Source: Streptomyces sp. rh34 (GTDB taxonomy: Bacteria; Actinomycetota; Actinomycetes; Streptomycetales; Streptomycetaceae). From it: 56,915 nt of DNA. The position numbers and the translations under genes are program-made. Positions 26,374 through 35,445 of this stretch are shown here, in pieces; position 1 is the first letter of the stretch; the number at the start of each line of letters is the position of its first letter. Where the stretch lies: assembly GCF_002551245.1 (NCBI RefSeq), contig NZ_NTGZ01000013.1, forward strand, positions 1 to 56,915, written 5' to 3'. The notes beneath the pieces are model-generated. The model saw nothing but the letters and a program-made list of their open reading frames with translations, did no database searches and had not been told where the DNA came from.

Positions 26374-27455
26374 AGCGCCGTACCCCCTATGTCGCGCTCG
26401 GCGCGGTGACCGCCGCCGTCGTGGTCGCCGTCGGTCTCTCCGGAGGCGTTCCGTTCCTCGGGAAGGGCGACGACGCGAACGCCTCCGGCAGGGGCGACGG
26501 CCTGCCGCCCGCCACGGCCGCCGTCGTCCGCACCGACCTCGTCCTCTCCAAGACCGTCGACGGCAGGATCGACTTCGCCCAGCGCCGCGCCGTCAAGGCC
26601 GCCGTGGAGGGCACGGTCACGGTGGCGGCCTCCGAGGGGAAGACCGTGACGCGAGGGCAGGCGCTGTACGAGCTGAACGACAAGCCGGTCACGCTCCTCT
26701 ACGGGCCGGTCCCGGCGTTCCGCGGGATGAAGACGGGCGACCGGGGCAGCGACGTCCTCCAACTGGAGCGCAACCTGCGGGACTTGGGTTACGGGGACGG
26801 GTTGTACGTCGACACGGAGTACGGCAAGGACACCGAGGCCGCCGTCAAGCGGTGGCAGAAGCACCTCAACCGGGAGACCACCGGCAGGGTCGGCCGGGGC
26901 GACGTCGTCTTCCAGCCCGGCGAGGTCAAGGTGGTCTCCGCCGACGCGGCCCTCGCCGACCAGGTCGGGCCGGACGGGCCCGTCCTGACGATCGCCTCCA
27001 CCAAGCCGGTCGTCCGGGCCCTCCTGGACCAGGCCGACGGCGCGCTCACCGCGCGCGGCACGAAGGTGGAGGTGGCCCTGCCCAGCGGGAAGACCGTGGG
27101 CGGGAAGGTCGCCGGGACGGTACGCCCCGAGGAGGGCGGCGCCGAGGCCGAGGCCCAGGAGGGCATCACCGTCGAGGTCGTCCTCGACGGAGGCCCCGGC
27201 GCGGCCTCCGGAGAGGACGCCGAGGCGGCGGCGAGCGTGACGTTCGTCAGCGAGGCCCGCGAGGGGGTCCTCGCGGTGCCGGTCGAGGCGGTGGTGGCGC
27301 TGCGCGGCGAGAACGGGGGGTACGGGCTCCAGATCGTCCGGGGTGCGACCTCCACGATGGTCCGGGTGGAGACGGGCATGACGGCCGACGGGCAGATCGA
27401 GGTCAGCGGCGCGGAACTGCGCGAGGGCATGAAGGTGGGGGTGGCGAAGCCATGA
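26370..27455 (+). CDS. Peptidoglycan-binding membrane-fusion (adaptor) protein
   Basis: 361 aa from GTG 26370 ([26 protein letters not shown]), an N-terminal membrane anchor. It has a HlyD/MacA-like beta-barrel and lipoyl halves ([50 protein letters not shown]). A PG_binding_1 domain is inserted between them ([47 protein letters not shown]). It links the ABC exporter to the cell wall in a monoderm. Coupled to both neighbours by 4-base overlaps. Confidence 0.9.
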   Translation: MKRRTPYVALGAVTAAVVVAVGLSGGVPFLGKGDDANASGRGDGLPPATAAVVRTDLVLSKTVDGRIDFAQRRAVKAAVEGTVTVAASEGKTVTRGQALYELNDKPVTLLYGPVPAFRGMKTGDRGSDVLQLERNLRDLGYGDGLYVDTEYGKDTEAAVKRWQKHLNRETTGRVGRGDVVFQPGEVKVVSADAALADQVGPDGPVLTIASTKPVVRALLDQADGALTARGTKVEVALPSGKTVGGKVAGTVRPEEGGAEAEAQEGITVEVVLDGGPGAASGEDAEAAASVTFVSEAREGVLAVPVEAVVALRGENGGYGLQIVRGATSTMVRVETGMTADGQIEVSGAELREGMKVGVAKP

Positions 27456-28312
27456 CACAGCCGCCCCCGGACCCACGGCCCTCCCCGCTCTCGCCTGCCC
27501 CGGCCCCGGCCCCCGCCGCTGCCGCTGCCTTCGGCGCCCCCGCCGCCCTTGGCGCCCCCGCCGCCTTTGGCGCCGCCCCCACCGCCGCTCCCGTCGTCGA
27601 ACTCCGGAACGCCACGAAGTCCTACCCCGGCGGCGTCCACGCCCTGCGCGCCGTGAACCTCACGGTCCACGAGGGCGAACTCCTCGCGGTGGTCGGCCCG
27701 TCCGGCTCCGGGAAGTCCACGATGCTCAACATCATGGGCACCCTGGACCGGCCCACCACGGGTACGGTCCGGGTCGCCGGATACGACGTGTCCGCGCTCT
27801 CCGACGCCCGTCTCTCCGCCCTGCGCGCCCGCCACATCGGCTTCGTGTTCCAGCACTTCCACCTGGCGGCGGGCCGCGACGCGCTGGACAACGTCGCCGA
27901 CGGGCTGCTGTACACGGGCGTCTCCTCCCGGGAGCGGCGCAACCGGGCGCGCGAGGCGCTGGCCCGCGTACGGCTGGACCACCGGGCCTCGCACACCCCG
28001 AACGAGCTGTCCGGCGGCGAGAAGCAGCGCGTGGCCATCGCCCGCGCCCTGGTGGGAGAGGTCCGGCTGCTGCTGGCGGACGAGCCGACCGGGGCGCTGG
28101 ACACCGCATCGGGCGAGATCGTCATGGAGCTGCTGCACGAGCTGAACGCGTCCGGCACCACGGTGTGCGTGATCACCCACGATCACGGGATCGCGGCCTC
28201 GCTGCCGCGCCGGGTCCGCTTCAGGGACGGCGAGATCGTGGCGGACGAACGCTCCTGCGCACGTACACCGGACGACCGCCGCTCCACTCCGCGTAAGGAG
28301 GCCGACGCGTGA
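27452..28312 (+). CDS. MacB/LolD-type ABC transporter ATP-binding protein
   Basis: 286 aa from ATG 27452 (ATGA overlap). A ~45-aa Pro/Ala-rich repetitive N-terminal arm (repeats of [11 protein letters not shown] type) precedes the ATPase. Walker [11 protein letters not shown]-loop [18 protein letters not shown], signature [15 protein letters not shown], Walker [13 protein letters not shown] and H-loop [10 protein letters not shown]. It powers the FtsX-like permease encoded next. The arm is absent from most relatives and may be a low-complexity expansion or a misplaced start; [14 protein letters not shown] is the usual beginning of the domain. Confidence 0.93.
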   Translation: MTQPPPDPRPSPLSPAPAPAPAAAAAFGAPAALGAPAAFGAAPTAAPVVELRNATKSYPGGVHALRAVNLTVHEGELLAVVGPSGSGKSTMLNIMGTLDRPTTGTVRVAGYDVSALSDARLSALRARHIGFVFQHFHLAAGRDALDNVADGLLYTGVSSRERRNRAREALARVRLDHRASHTPNELSGGEKQRVAIARALVGEVRLLLADEPTGALDTASGEIVMELLHELNASGTTVCVITHDHGIAASLPRRVRFRDGEIVADERSCARTPDDRRSTPRKEADA

Positions 28313-29508
28313 CCCGTACCCACGACCTCAAGCCCGCCCGTCTCTCCCCCCGGGACGTCCTGCGCGTCGGTGCGGTCGGCCTGCGGGCGCGCCGGGCCCG
28401 GGTGGTGCTCTCGGCGCTCGGGATCGCCATCGGCATCGCGACGATGGTCGCGGTCGTCGGCCTGTCCGAGTCGAGCCGCGCGGACCTGATGTCCCGGCTC
28501 GACCGTCTCGGCACCAACCTCCTCACCGCCGAGGCGGGCGAGGACCCGCTCAAGGGCACGGTCCAACTGCCCAGGAACGCGGTGGCGATGGTCGAGCGGA
28601 TCGGCCCGGTGCGGCACGCCACGGCCACCGCCGAGGTCGACGCCCGCATCCGCCGCAGCGACGTCGTCCCCGAGGAGCGCACCGCCGGGGTCACCACCCA
28701 GGCGGCCCGGACCGATCTGCTCTCCACGCTCGGTGGCGAGGTGGCGCGGGGCACCTGGCTGACCCCGGCAGGCGAGCGCCTGCCCACCACCGTCCTGGGC
28801 GCGGTGGCGGCGGACCGCCTCGGCATCACCCGCCCCGGCGAGACGATCATGCTGAACGACACCCGGTTCGTCGTCGTCGGGATCCTCGAACCCGTCGAGC
28901 TGGTCCCGACCCTGGACCGGGTGGCCCTGATCGGGTTCCCCGCCGCGGCACGCCACTTCGGCTTCGACGGCCGCCCCACCACGATCTTCGAGCGCTCCAC
29001 GGACGCCTCCGTCGAGGACGTACGGGCGGTGCTGGCCCGCACGGTCAGCCCCGGCAACGAGGCCGACGTCCGGGTCTCGCGCCCCTCGGACGCGCTGGCA
29101 GCCCGCGCCGCCGCCGACAAGGGGCTGACGGCCCTGATGCTCGGGCTCGGCGCGGTGGCCCTCCTGGTCGGCGGGGTGGGCGTCGCCAACACGATGGTGA
29201 TCTCCGTGCTGGAGCGCCGGCAGGAGATCGGCCTGCGCCGCTCGCTGGGGGCGACGCGCAACGCGATCCGGCTCCAGTTCCTGACCGAGTCGCTGCTCCT
29301 GTCCGCGCTGGGCGGCGTCGCGGGCGCGTTGCTGGGCTCGGTGGCCACGTACGGGTTCGCGCGGGCGCAGGGGTGGACGACGGTGGTCCCGCCCTGGTCC
29401 CTGGCGGGCGGCCTGACCGCGACCCTGCTGATCGGCGTGGTCGCGGGCCTCTACCCGGCGATCCGTGCCTCCCGCCTGCACCCGACGGTGGCGCTGAACG
29501 CGACGTGA
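28309..29508 (+). CDS. MacB-type ABC permease (FtsX fold)
   Basis: 399 aa from GTG 28309 with AAGGAGG upstream; its GTG overlaps the ATPase stop. TM1 is [22 protein letters not shown], followed by a large extracytoplasmic MacB_PCD domain ([17 protein letters not shown] to [11 protein letters not shown]). The FtsX domain has three TM segments ([94 protein letters not shown]). Completes a lipoprotein-adaptor-ATPase-permease exporter, probably for peptides or in antibiotic defence. Confidence 0.94.
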   Translation: MTRTHDLKPARLSPRDVLRVGAVGLRARRARVVLSALGIAIGIATMVAVVGLSESSRADLMSRLDRLGTNLLTAEAGEDPLKGTVQLPRNAVAMVERIGPVRHATATAEVDARIRRSDVVPEERTAGVTTQAARTDLLSTLGGEVARGTWLTPAGERLPTTVLGAVAADRLGITRPGETIMLNDTRFVVVGILEPVELVPTLDRVALIGFPAAARHFGFDGRPTTIFERSTDASVEDVRAVLARTVSPGNEADVRVSRPSDALAARAAADKGLTALMLGLGAVALLVGGVGVANTMVISVLERRQEIGLRRSLGATRNAIRLQFLTESLLLSALGGVAGALLGSVATYGFARAQGWTTVVPPWSLAGGLTATLLIGVVAGLYPAIRASRLHPTVALNAT

Positions 29509-29518
29509 GGACGTCCGA

Positions 29519-29578
29519 GGTCAGGAGCCCACCCGGGTCAGGAGGACCGCAGCGGGTCAGGAGCCCACCCGGGTCAGG
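29519..29578. repeat. 24-bp direct repeat at a convergent gene junction
   Basis: Identical 24-bp units at 29519-29542 and 29555-29578 (core GTCAGGAGCCCACCCGGGTCAG), 36 bp apart start to start. The second copy contains the stop codon of the minus-strand CPBP gene. A recent tandem duplication at the 3' junction is likely. Confidence 0.8.
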
Positions 29579-30638
29579 GGCTGACCCGCTCGATGCCGCG
29601 GCGCTCGGCGATCTTCGCCATGGTCAGGCAGTACAGCGGGGCGAAGACCAGTTCGAGGACGAGGGCCTGCCACGGGGCGTCGGCCGCGGTGCCGCTGTCG
29701 TCGAGTACCCCGAAGCCCGCCGCCAGGCCGAACGCCAGCACGTTGTTGGCGACGTGCAGGACGATCACCGCTTCGAGACCGCCGGTACGGATCACCAGCC
29801 AGCCCCACCACAGTGCCGAGTAGAGCAGCAGGAGGAAGCCGGAGAGTTCGCCGAACCCGTGGGCCAGGGCGAACAGAAGGGACGCGAGGACGATCGCGGG
29901 CCAGGGCGAACGCACGACCCGGCCGATGACCTGGACCAGCCAGCCCCGGAAGATGTACTCCTCTGCGGCGGCCTGGAACGGGACGAGCGCCAGCACCACG
30001 GCCAGGCTCAGCAGAAAGTACGGCCAGCCCGGGAAGCCGGTACCGGCCTCCGTGAGCGGTTCCGCGTCCCAGGTCCAGGCGATCAGCAGGCCCATCTGCA
30101 CGGCCATCAACGGGAAGCCCACGGCGGCGCAGCGGCCCACCCAGCCCCAGCGCAGCCGCCCGAGGACGGAGGACACGGTCCCGGCCGGTCGCCGGCCGAG
30201 GCCGCGGGCGACCCACAGGACGATGGGTATGCCGATCGCGATGCCGAAAAGCTGTACGGCCAGATCCGCGACCGGGTCCTCGAAGAAGACCTCGCTGTCC
30301 GGCGAGGCGGGCCCCGCGTCCAGCACGTGGGCGATGACCGCGCCGACCGCACTGACGGCCAGCACGCCCAGCACGACCAGCACGAGGGCGAGCAGCAGTT
30401 CGCCCAGCCAGCCGAACCGTCCGCCCTGACCGTTGCGCCCCTGCTCGTCGTAGCGGGAGCCCGAGGGTGCACGCACCGGCCCGGATGCCGGGCGGCTCCA
30501 CTCCGGGGGCCGGTCCCAGCCCTGCCGGGCGGGGTCGGGCGGACGGGGCGGCTCGGCCGCCGAGGACGGCGGCGACCAGGGCGACGAGGGCGGGGGTGAC
30601 GAGGGCGGGGGCGGCGGCATGTCAGAAGGGGGGTTCAC
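29574..30638 (-). CDS. CPBP-family intramembrane metalloprotease (Abi-like)
   Basis: 354 aa if started at GTG 30638 (VNPPSDMPPPPP); ATG 30620 is an alternative. A Pro/Ser-rich cytoplasmic N-terminus of ~75 aa precedes about eight membrane helices. CPBP motifs are intact: EEYIFRGW (EExxxR), ALAHGFGE (metal-binding His) and LHVANNVLAF (HxxxN). CPBP proteases resemble Rce1 prenyl-protein endopeptidases; in bacteria many confer self-immunity to bacteriocins or process membrane peptides. No peptide gene is visible adjacent. Converges on the MacB-type permease. Confidence 0.92.
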   Translation of the reverse strand: MNPPSDMPPPPPSSPPPSSPWSPPSSAAEPPRPPDPARQGWDRPPEWSRPASGPVRAPSGSRYDEQGRNGQGGRFGWLGELLLALVLVVLGVLAVSAVGAVIAHVLDAGPASPDSEVFFEDPVADLAVQLFGIAIGIPIVLWVARGLGRRPAGTVSSVLGRLRWGWVGRCAAVGFPLMAVQMGLLIAWTWDAEPLTEAGTGFPGWPYFLLSLAVVLALVPFQAAAEEYIFRGWLVQVIGRVVRSPWPAIVLASLLFALAHGFGELSGFLLLLYSALWWGWLVIRTGGLEAVIVLHVANNVLAFGLAAGFGVLDDSGTAADAPWQALVLELVFAPLYCLTMAKIAERRGIERVSP

Positions 30639-30848
30639 ACCAGCGATCTTCGGCGCGCACGCCGTACGGGTCAACGCAGGGGTCCGGCAGGGCGAACACG
30701 CGGCGCGGCGAGCCGGAACACGCGACGCGGGCGCGGTGGGGGCGCGGCGCGGGTGCAGTGCGGGCGACGAAGCCCGAACGCCCACCGGGGTTGCTGTGGC
30801 AGACTGCGTCGACCGAATGGTCCACACCACGTGTATCAGGAGTCCGGC

Positions 30849-31634
30849 ATGACGGCAGCGACGCCCCACCCTCCGATCGACACCAGCAAACCCCACTCGG
30901 CCCGGGTCTACGACGCGCTCCTCGGGGGCAAGGACAACTACCTGGTGGATCAGGCGATGGCCGAGCTCCTGCCCGTCGAGGCGAAGATCGGCGCCCACCA
31001 GCAGCGCGCGTTCATGAACCGCTCGACGGCCTGGCTGGCGGGCGAGGGCGTGACGCAGTTCCTCGACATCGGGACGGGCATCCCCACCGCGCCGAACCTG
31101 CACCAGACGGCCCAGGAGATCCGCCCGTCCGCCCGGGTCGTCTACTGCGACAACGACCCCATCGTCCTGCGCCACGCGGAAGCCCTGCTGATCAGCCGGC
31201 CCGAGGGCGTCACCAACTACGTCCACGCCGACGTCCGCGAGCCCGCGATCATCCTCGACGCAGCCCGCGAGACCCTGGACTTCGACCGCCCGATCGCCCT
31301 GTCGCTCCTCGGCCTCCTCCACTTCCTGCCGGACGCCGAGGACCCGATCGGCATCGTCCGTACGTTCACGAGCGCCATGGCGCCCGGGAGTTACGTCGTG
31401 CTGTCCCACGGCGCGTCCGACGTGAACCAGCAGCTCGGACGGCAGAGCGAGGACGAGTACAAGAAGGGCGGCATCCAACTGTCCCTGCGGACCCGTGAGG
31501 AGTTCTCGCGGTTCTTCGAGGGCCTGGAGATCGTCGCACCCGGCCTGGTGAAGGCCCCGGAGTGGTTCAACGGCACCCCCGCCCCCGCCCAGGAGCACAG
31601 CGGTATCTACGTGGCGGTGGCCCGGCTCCCGTAA
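30849..31634 (+). CDS. SAM-dependent methyltransferase, DUF574 (Methyltransf_19) family
   Basis: 261 aa from ATG 30849. The DUF574 hallmark N-terminus DTSKPHSARVYDALLGGKDNYLVDQ is followed by motif I FLDIGTGIPTAPNLHQTAQ, RVVYCDNDPIVLRHAEAL, a VHADVREP segment and LLGLLHFLPDAEDP. These proteins expanded greatly in Streptomyces; their substrates are unknown and they are often encoded beside XRE regulators. This copy is single, while a second paralogue lies at 42978-43784. Confidence 0.93.
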   Translation: MTAATPHPPIDTSKPHSARVYDALLGGKDNYLVDQAMAELLPVEAKIGAHQQRAFMNRSTAWLAGEGVTQFLDIGTGIPTAPNLHQTAQEIRPSARVVYCDNDPIVLRHAEALLISRPEGVTNYVHADVREPAIILDAARETLDFDRPIALSLLGLLHFLPDAEDPIGIVRTFTSAMAPGSYVVLSHGASDVNQQLGRQSEDEYKKGGIQLSLRTREEFSRFFEGLEIVAPGLVKAPEWFNGTPAPAQEHSGIYVAVARLP

Positions 31635-31852
31635 CCGGGAGGACCCTGCCCCTCGGGAAGGCGCTGAACCACACGGCACCTGGCCCGGCGCCGGGACGGA
31701 GCGAGACCGCGCCGCGGTGATCAAATCGTTGCCGCGCCGCGCACAACCGCGCACCCCCCTCCCCGGTCCCACAGTCAGCCGCGAGGAAACCCTCGGGCAG
31801 GCGCGCGCCTGCGCGCGCGGCCCCGGGCGGCAGGGGAGAGGACAGGTTCGAA

Positions 31853-32635
31853 GTGAAGAGAACGACGCGGAGAGCGGTGGTGGCCGGTGCGGCCGCCGCC
31901 GTGCTCACCGGAGTGGCGGCGGCCGCACCGGCCGGAGCGGCGGAGGGCGGGGTCGCCTTCTCCAGGGTCACGGTGAACGGCGGGAAGCCGATCGTGATCG
32001 GGGTCAAGAAGGAGGTCGAGGTGTACGCGACCTTCCGGATGACGACCAAGCTCAAGCACACGTCCTCGCCGTCGGTGTTCCCCTACCGGGGAAAGCTGAG
32101 CAACATGGACACGATGCACACGGCCATCATCGGTAGTGACTGCAAGGTCGTGAACAAGGCTCAGGGAACCTGCGACTTCGAGGAATGGCTGTACATCGAC
32201 CCGCGGCACACCGACTTCGGGAACGAGGACGCCGGCACCTGGCGGACCGCCGCGCGGCTCTTCCTCCCCAAGGACTCCCAGGACGTTGACGACGAGGACC
32301 ACGCCGTGCAGCTGAAGCGGGCCACGCGTGTCACGGTCAACGCCTCGCCGGAGCCGGTCGTGAAGGGCAAGACGCTCACCGTCACCGGAAAGGTCACCCG
32401 GGCGAACTGGGACACCCACACGTACCAGGGGTACGGGGGCCGCTCGGTGAGCCTGCAGTTCAAGGCGGCGGGCTCCTCGTCGTACAAGACGGTCAAGAAG
32501 GCGAAGTCGAGCAGGACGGGAGTGCTCAAGACCACGGTGAAGGCCACCGGGGCAGGCACGTGGCGCTGGACGTACTACGGCAACTCCACGGCCGGCGGCA
32601 GCTCGTCGACCGGGGACCGGGTCGCCATCCGGTAG
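31853..32635 (+). CDS. Secreted protein with Ig-like C-terminal domain
   Basis: 260 aa from GTG 31853 (VKRTTRRAVVAGAAAAVLTGVAAAAPAGAAEGG), a Tat- or Sec-type signal peptide with twin-Arg-like RRA and an AGA-A cleavage site. The mature part has a beta domain (FSRVTVNGGKPIVIGVKKEVEVYATFRMTT) and a C-terminal Ig-like repeat (PVVKGKTLTVTGKVTRANWDTHTYQGYGGRSVSLQFKAAGSSSYKTVKKAKSS to WRWTYYGNSTAGGSSSTGDRV). Similar modules occur in Streptomyces proteins often labelled calcium-binding. Function unknown; extracellular. Confidence 0.85.
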   Translation: MKRTTRRAVVAGAAAAVLTGVAAAAPAGAAEGGVAFSRVTVNGGKPIVIGVKKEVEVYATFRMTTKLKHTSSPSVFPYRGKLSNMDTMHTAIIGSDCKVVNKAQGTCDFEEWLYIDPRHTDFGNEDAGTWRTAARLFLPKDSQDVDDEDHAVQLKRATRVTVNASPEPVVKGKTLTVTGKVTRANWDTHTYQGYGGRSVSLQFKAAGSSSYKTVKKAKSSRTGVLKTTVKATGAGTWRWTYYGNSTAGGSSSTGDRVAIR

Positions 32636-32944
32636 GCGTGGCCGGCGGCAAGGTGGCGGACGGGCTGCTGGACGTCCGTCTCGCCCGCGGCTGTGGCCCG
32701 GATCGTGGAGTACGAGGCCGGGCCCGGAAGGAGCGGGCGGAGCCGGGGAGGGTGTGGAGCGGGCATCCGCGGGGAAGTGCCGGAGACGAGTTGCGGGATC
32801 TCCGGCGGCCGGCAGGAGAACGTGGTCATTGCCGGGACCATCACCTTCACCACTGCGGGCAAACGTGTCCCCGCGTCTCTGCAGGATCCTCTCCGGTGGC
32901 CGCTGGCCGGCGGCTGGGATGCGCTCGCGGCGGGCACTCACCGA
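32636..32944. other. Gene-poor stretch
   Basis: No convincing gene. A plus-strand frame from about 32640 (VAGGKVADGLLDVRLARGCG) has protein-like composition for ~25 codons and then loses it, so it may be a gene remnant. Confidence 0.35.
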
Positions 32945-33305
32945 TCACGCCCCGACGACGCCGTTTCTCCTTGCGTTCCCCGGGATCAGGACGCAGCCAT
33001 TCGCACCAGGCTCACGGAAACCGCCTGCCGCGAAGCCGCCGACGCCGAGCAGCAGATCGACGACGCGGACGTCGTACGACCCGACCCAGAGCGGGAAGAA
33101 CAGGCCGACGACCATCAGCAGGAGGCAACTGATCAGTACGGTTCCGATCGATCCGATCAGCACCATGAGGGACCGGCCGACGCTCACCACGACGATGGCT
33201 CGCTGTGCCGGGTCGTCAAGGCCGGTGAGGGCCATGCTCAGCCACGTCGCGCAGACGAACAGCGCGCCCCCCGAGGAAGCGTACGCTGATCTGCTCGTTC
33301 GCCAT
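32945..33305 (-). pseudogene. Frameshifted small membrane protein
   Basis: From ATG 33305 the minus strand reads MANEQISVRFLGG and then runs into an unrelated Arg-rich frame. One base out of register it continues as ALFVCATWLSMALTGLDDPA, a long hydrophobic SLMVLIGSIGTVLISCLLLMVVGLFF segment and VVDLLLGVGGFAAGG, to a stop at 32945. The break falls in a run of six C (33267-33272); five would restore one ~118-aa protein with three membrane helices. Either a true pseudogene or a homopolymer sequencing error. Family unknown. Confidence 0.6.
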
Positions 33306-33431
33306 CGGCGTCGCGATACTGCCTAGGCCCCGCCCCGCGGACCACCGTCGGCTGCTCTGACGGGTGTTGTGCTGCACGGCTGCCGCGGAAAGGATTGGGT
33401 AGTTGCTGTACTACTTGATCGGGAGTCCATT

Positions 33432-33998
33432 GTGAGTCTGACCGGCCAGATACTTCCGCTCGTGGGTGTCGCCCTGGGGGCTGTCACGTCGTTCCTGGTG
33501 AGCAGCGTGAACGAGCGTACGAGGTGGCGCAGACAGCAAGCCGTACGATGGGACGAGCACCGCTTGACTGCCTATGCCGATTACGCTCACGCCGTCAAAG
33601 AGGTAGCGGCTCGCTGCCAGATGATCGCAGCCGCCCGCGGGTTGGTGTCAGGGCCCGTGCCATTGGATCCGACACCCGAAGTTCTTTCGGATCTGAGCCA
33701 GTTGGAGTCTCGCCGTTCTGCGCTGTCGGAAACGCTCGGGCTGCTTGGTGACACAGAGACGAACACCGCGTCCAAGACCCTGGACCACTGCTTGTGGCGG
33801 TTGGAGTGCCTGGCTCGGGGCGTTGCCACAGAAGTCGAACAGAACTGGGATCAGGCGTATCTGGAGTTCCGGGATGCTCGGAGTCGCTATGTTGAACACG
33901 CTCGGGCAAACCTCGGTGTTTCAGGGGCTGTTGCACGAGAAGTGGCTTGGCCGGCCGCATGGCGTCCTGCGGCCGGGGCGTCGTCGTCTTCACTATGA
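33432..33998 (+). CDS. Hypothetical protein, one membrane helix plus helical domain
   Basis: 188 aa from GTG 33432 (VSLTGQILPLVGVALGAVTSFLVSSVNERTRWRRQQAVRWDEHRLTAYADYAHAVKEVAARC). An N-terminal transmembrane segment is followed by a mostly helical cytoplasmic region with a probable coiled coil (QLESRRSALSETLGLLGDT; EQNWDQAYLEFRDARSRYVEHARANLG). This type is common in Streptomyces but has no known function. The last ~25 residues (VSGAVAREVAWPAAWRPAAG) are out of character, so the end may be altered. Codon use is less GC-biased than neighbours. Confidence 0.7.
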   Translation: MSLTGQILPLVGVALGAVTSFLVSSVNERTRWRRQQAVRWDEHRLTAYADYAHAVKEVAARCQMIAAARGLVSGPVPLDPTPEVLSDLSQLESRRSALSETLGLLGDTETNTASKTLDHCLWRLECLARGVATEVEQNWDQAYLEFRDARSRYVEHARANLGVSGAVAREVAWPAAWRPAAGASSSSL

Positions 33999-34363
33999 CG
34001 CACGGAGAACAGGTGAGGTCTGAAGCCGGAGTCGGATTGCGGCGACTGTGACGGTGCCGCGGAGGACGCGGCTCTGCCGGGTGGATGTCTGGTGCTCCAG
34101 CGCCGCGACGCCTGATCCGTCCTGGCGGTGGTCGAAGCGGCACCAGCGGACCGAGCCCTTCGGCGATGCGCTGATCTTCAGTTTGGTCGACCGGAGACCG
34201 GGTCGCCACCCGGAAGGTGTAGTCGGTGGAGGCATTGGGGGAGAGGGAAGGGGAAAGGGAGAAGACGGGTTGGGGAAGCGTTCCTCCGGTGAACTCGCTG
34301 ACCCGGGCAGGTGATTGCGGTCGTCCGGGCTGGGCCGGGGCGGAGGGCGACCGGTAGAACGCG
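33999..34363. other. Intergenic stretch with no supportable gene
   Basis: 365 bp. Open frames exist on both strands but without consistent third-position GC or a recognisable domain. The right half is purine-rich (GGGGGAGAGGGAAGGGG near 34236-34252). Confidence 0.4.
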
Positions 34364-35056
34364 GTGGTGATCAGGAACCTCGTGCGCGGTATCAGCGCGC
34401 TCTCCCTCGCCCTCGTACCCCTTCTCCCGCCACCCGCAGCGCAGGCCGCCCAGGCCGCTCCGGCCGCGGAGGTGATGCCCCTGGCCGACGCGGTCGGCCT
34501 GCTGAAGGTGACCGAGGAGAACCGCGCCGGCTACACCCCTTCGTCGTTCCGGCACTGGAACGCGGGCGAGGACACGACGGACGGCTGCGACACCCGAGCC
34601 GAAGTCCTCCTCGCCGAAGCCGTCGTCGCACCGGCCGTGGAGGCCAACTGCGTGCTGACCGGCGGCGGGTGGACGTCCTACTTCGACGGCCAGGAGGTCA
34701 CCGGCACCGGGTCCCTGGAGGTCGCCCACATGGTCGCGCCCGCCGAGGCCTGGGATTCGGGCGCCTCCGCGTGGACTGCGACGCGGCGGGAGGCCTACGC
34801 GAACGACCAGGGGGCGGAAGTCTCCCTGGTCGTGGTGACAGCGCGCACCAACCGGCAGAAGGCGGACAAGGACCCGGCGGACTGGATGCCGCCGTCCCCG
34901 GAAGTCCAGTGCCGGTATACGGGGGAATGGGTGTCGACCAAGCTCCGCTGGCAGCTCACCGCGGACGACCGCGAGCTGGAAGCGCTGAAGGTGTACGCCG
35001 AGGGGCCGTGCGAGGACACCGTCGTCCGCTACACACCAGCCGGTGAACCGGTCTGA
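34364..35056 (+). CDS. Secreted HNH/GmrSD-C-like nuclease-fold protein with altered active site
   Basis: 230 aa from GTG 34364 (or 34367). Signal peptide GISALSLALVPLLPPPAAQAAQA. The mature protein follows secreted Streptomyces HNH-family (DUF1524-type) nucleases closely: TPSSFRHWNAGEDTTDGCDTRAEVLLAEA, EAWDSGASAWTATRREAYAND and TNRQKADKDPADWMPP. The expected DIDHxVPLAEAW is here EVAHMVAPAEAW: His122 remains but the Asp before it is Ala121 and the VPL is VAP. Catalysis may therefore be lost or changed. The paired Cys suggest an extracellular, disulphide-stabilised protein. Confidence 0.83.
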   Translation: MVIRNLVRGISALSLALVPLLPPPAAQAAQAAPAAEVMPLADAVGLLKVTEENRAGYTPSSFRHWNAGEDTTDGCDTRAEVLLAEAVVAPAVEANCVLTGGGWTSYFDGQEVTGTGSLEVAHMVAPAEAWDSGASAWTATRREAYANDQGAEVSLVVVTARTNRQKADKDPADWMPPSPEVQCRYTGEWVSTKLRWQLTADDRELEALKVYAEGPCEDTVVRYTPAGEPV

Positions 35057-35115
35057 GACCTCCTTGCGGAGCGACCTCATAGCGTGCCGCCGGGCGGGAT
35101 GGGTACCGTTCGGCC

Positions 35116-35445
35116 GTGACCTTGACCGACTTGAAGGACGGCTTTCGCGATGACGACCAGCGGCAGTGCGTCCAAGCAGTGGTTCACAGTCGCCTCGCGG
35201 ACGACCGGGAGCCGCAGGAATGTCGCCACCTGATGCGCTTCTGGTGGCAGCTGATCATGCCGTACCAGGAAGTCTCGCTTGAGGAGCTGCACCTGAACGT
35301 CGGCAAGCAGAAGCTGGACGCCCTCAGTGAACTGATCAGCGCCATCCGGTCCTCGCACGACGCGATCGATGCGTGGCTTGCCACTGCCGAGGCAACGTTC
35401 CCGGTGATTCAGGATCGCGGCTTCCGATCGGGCAGCGCCGGCTGA
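35116..35445 (+). CDS. Small hypothetical protein
   Basis: 109 aa from GTG 35116 (VTLTDLKDGFRDDDQRQCVQAVVHSRLADDREPQECRHLMRFWWQLIMPYQEVSLEEL). No signal peptide, membrane helix or known motif is visible; it looks like a small helical cytoplasmic protein. Codon use is less GC-extreme than typical for the window, hinting at acquisition. Its 3' end overlaps antisense with the frameshifted gene on the other strand (35409-35445). Confidence 0.55.
   Translation: MTLTDLKDGFRDDDQRQCVQAVVHSRLADDREPQECRHLMRFWWQLIMPYQEVSLEELHLNVGKQKLDALSELISAIRSSHDAIDAWLATAEATFPVIQDRGFRSGSAG

Noticed and set aside
29574..30638. CPBP protease as bacteriocin immunity
   Set aside because: No precursor peptide or modification gene adjoins it, so only the generic protease call is kept.
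34048..34314. 88-codon plus-strand frame with an internal HPEGVVGGGIGGEG stretch
   Set aside because: Low-complexity tail, no domain and mixed codon bias; a competing minus-strand frame is equally open.
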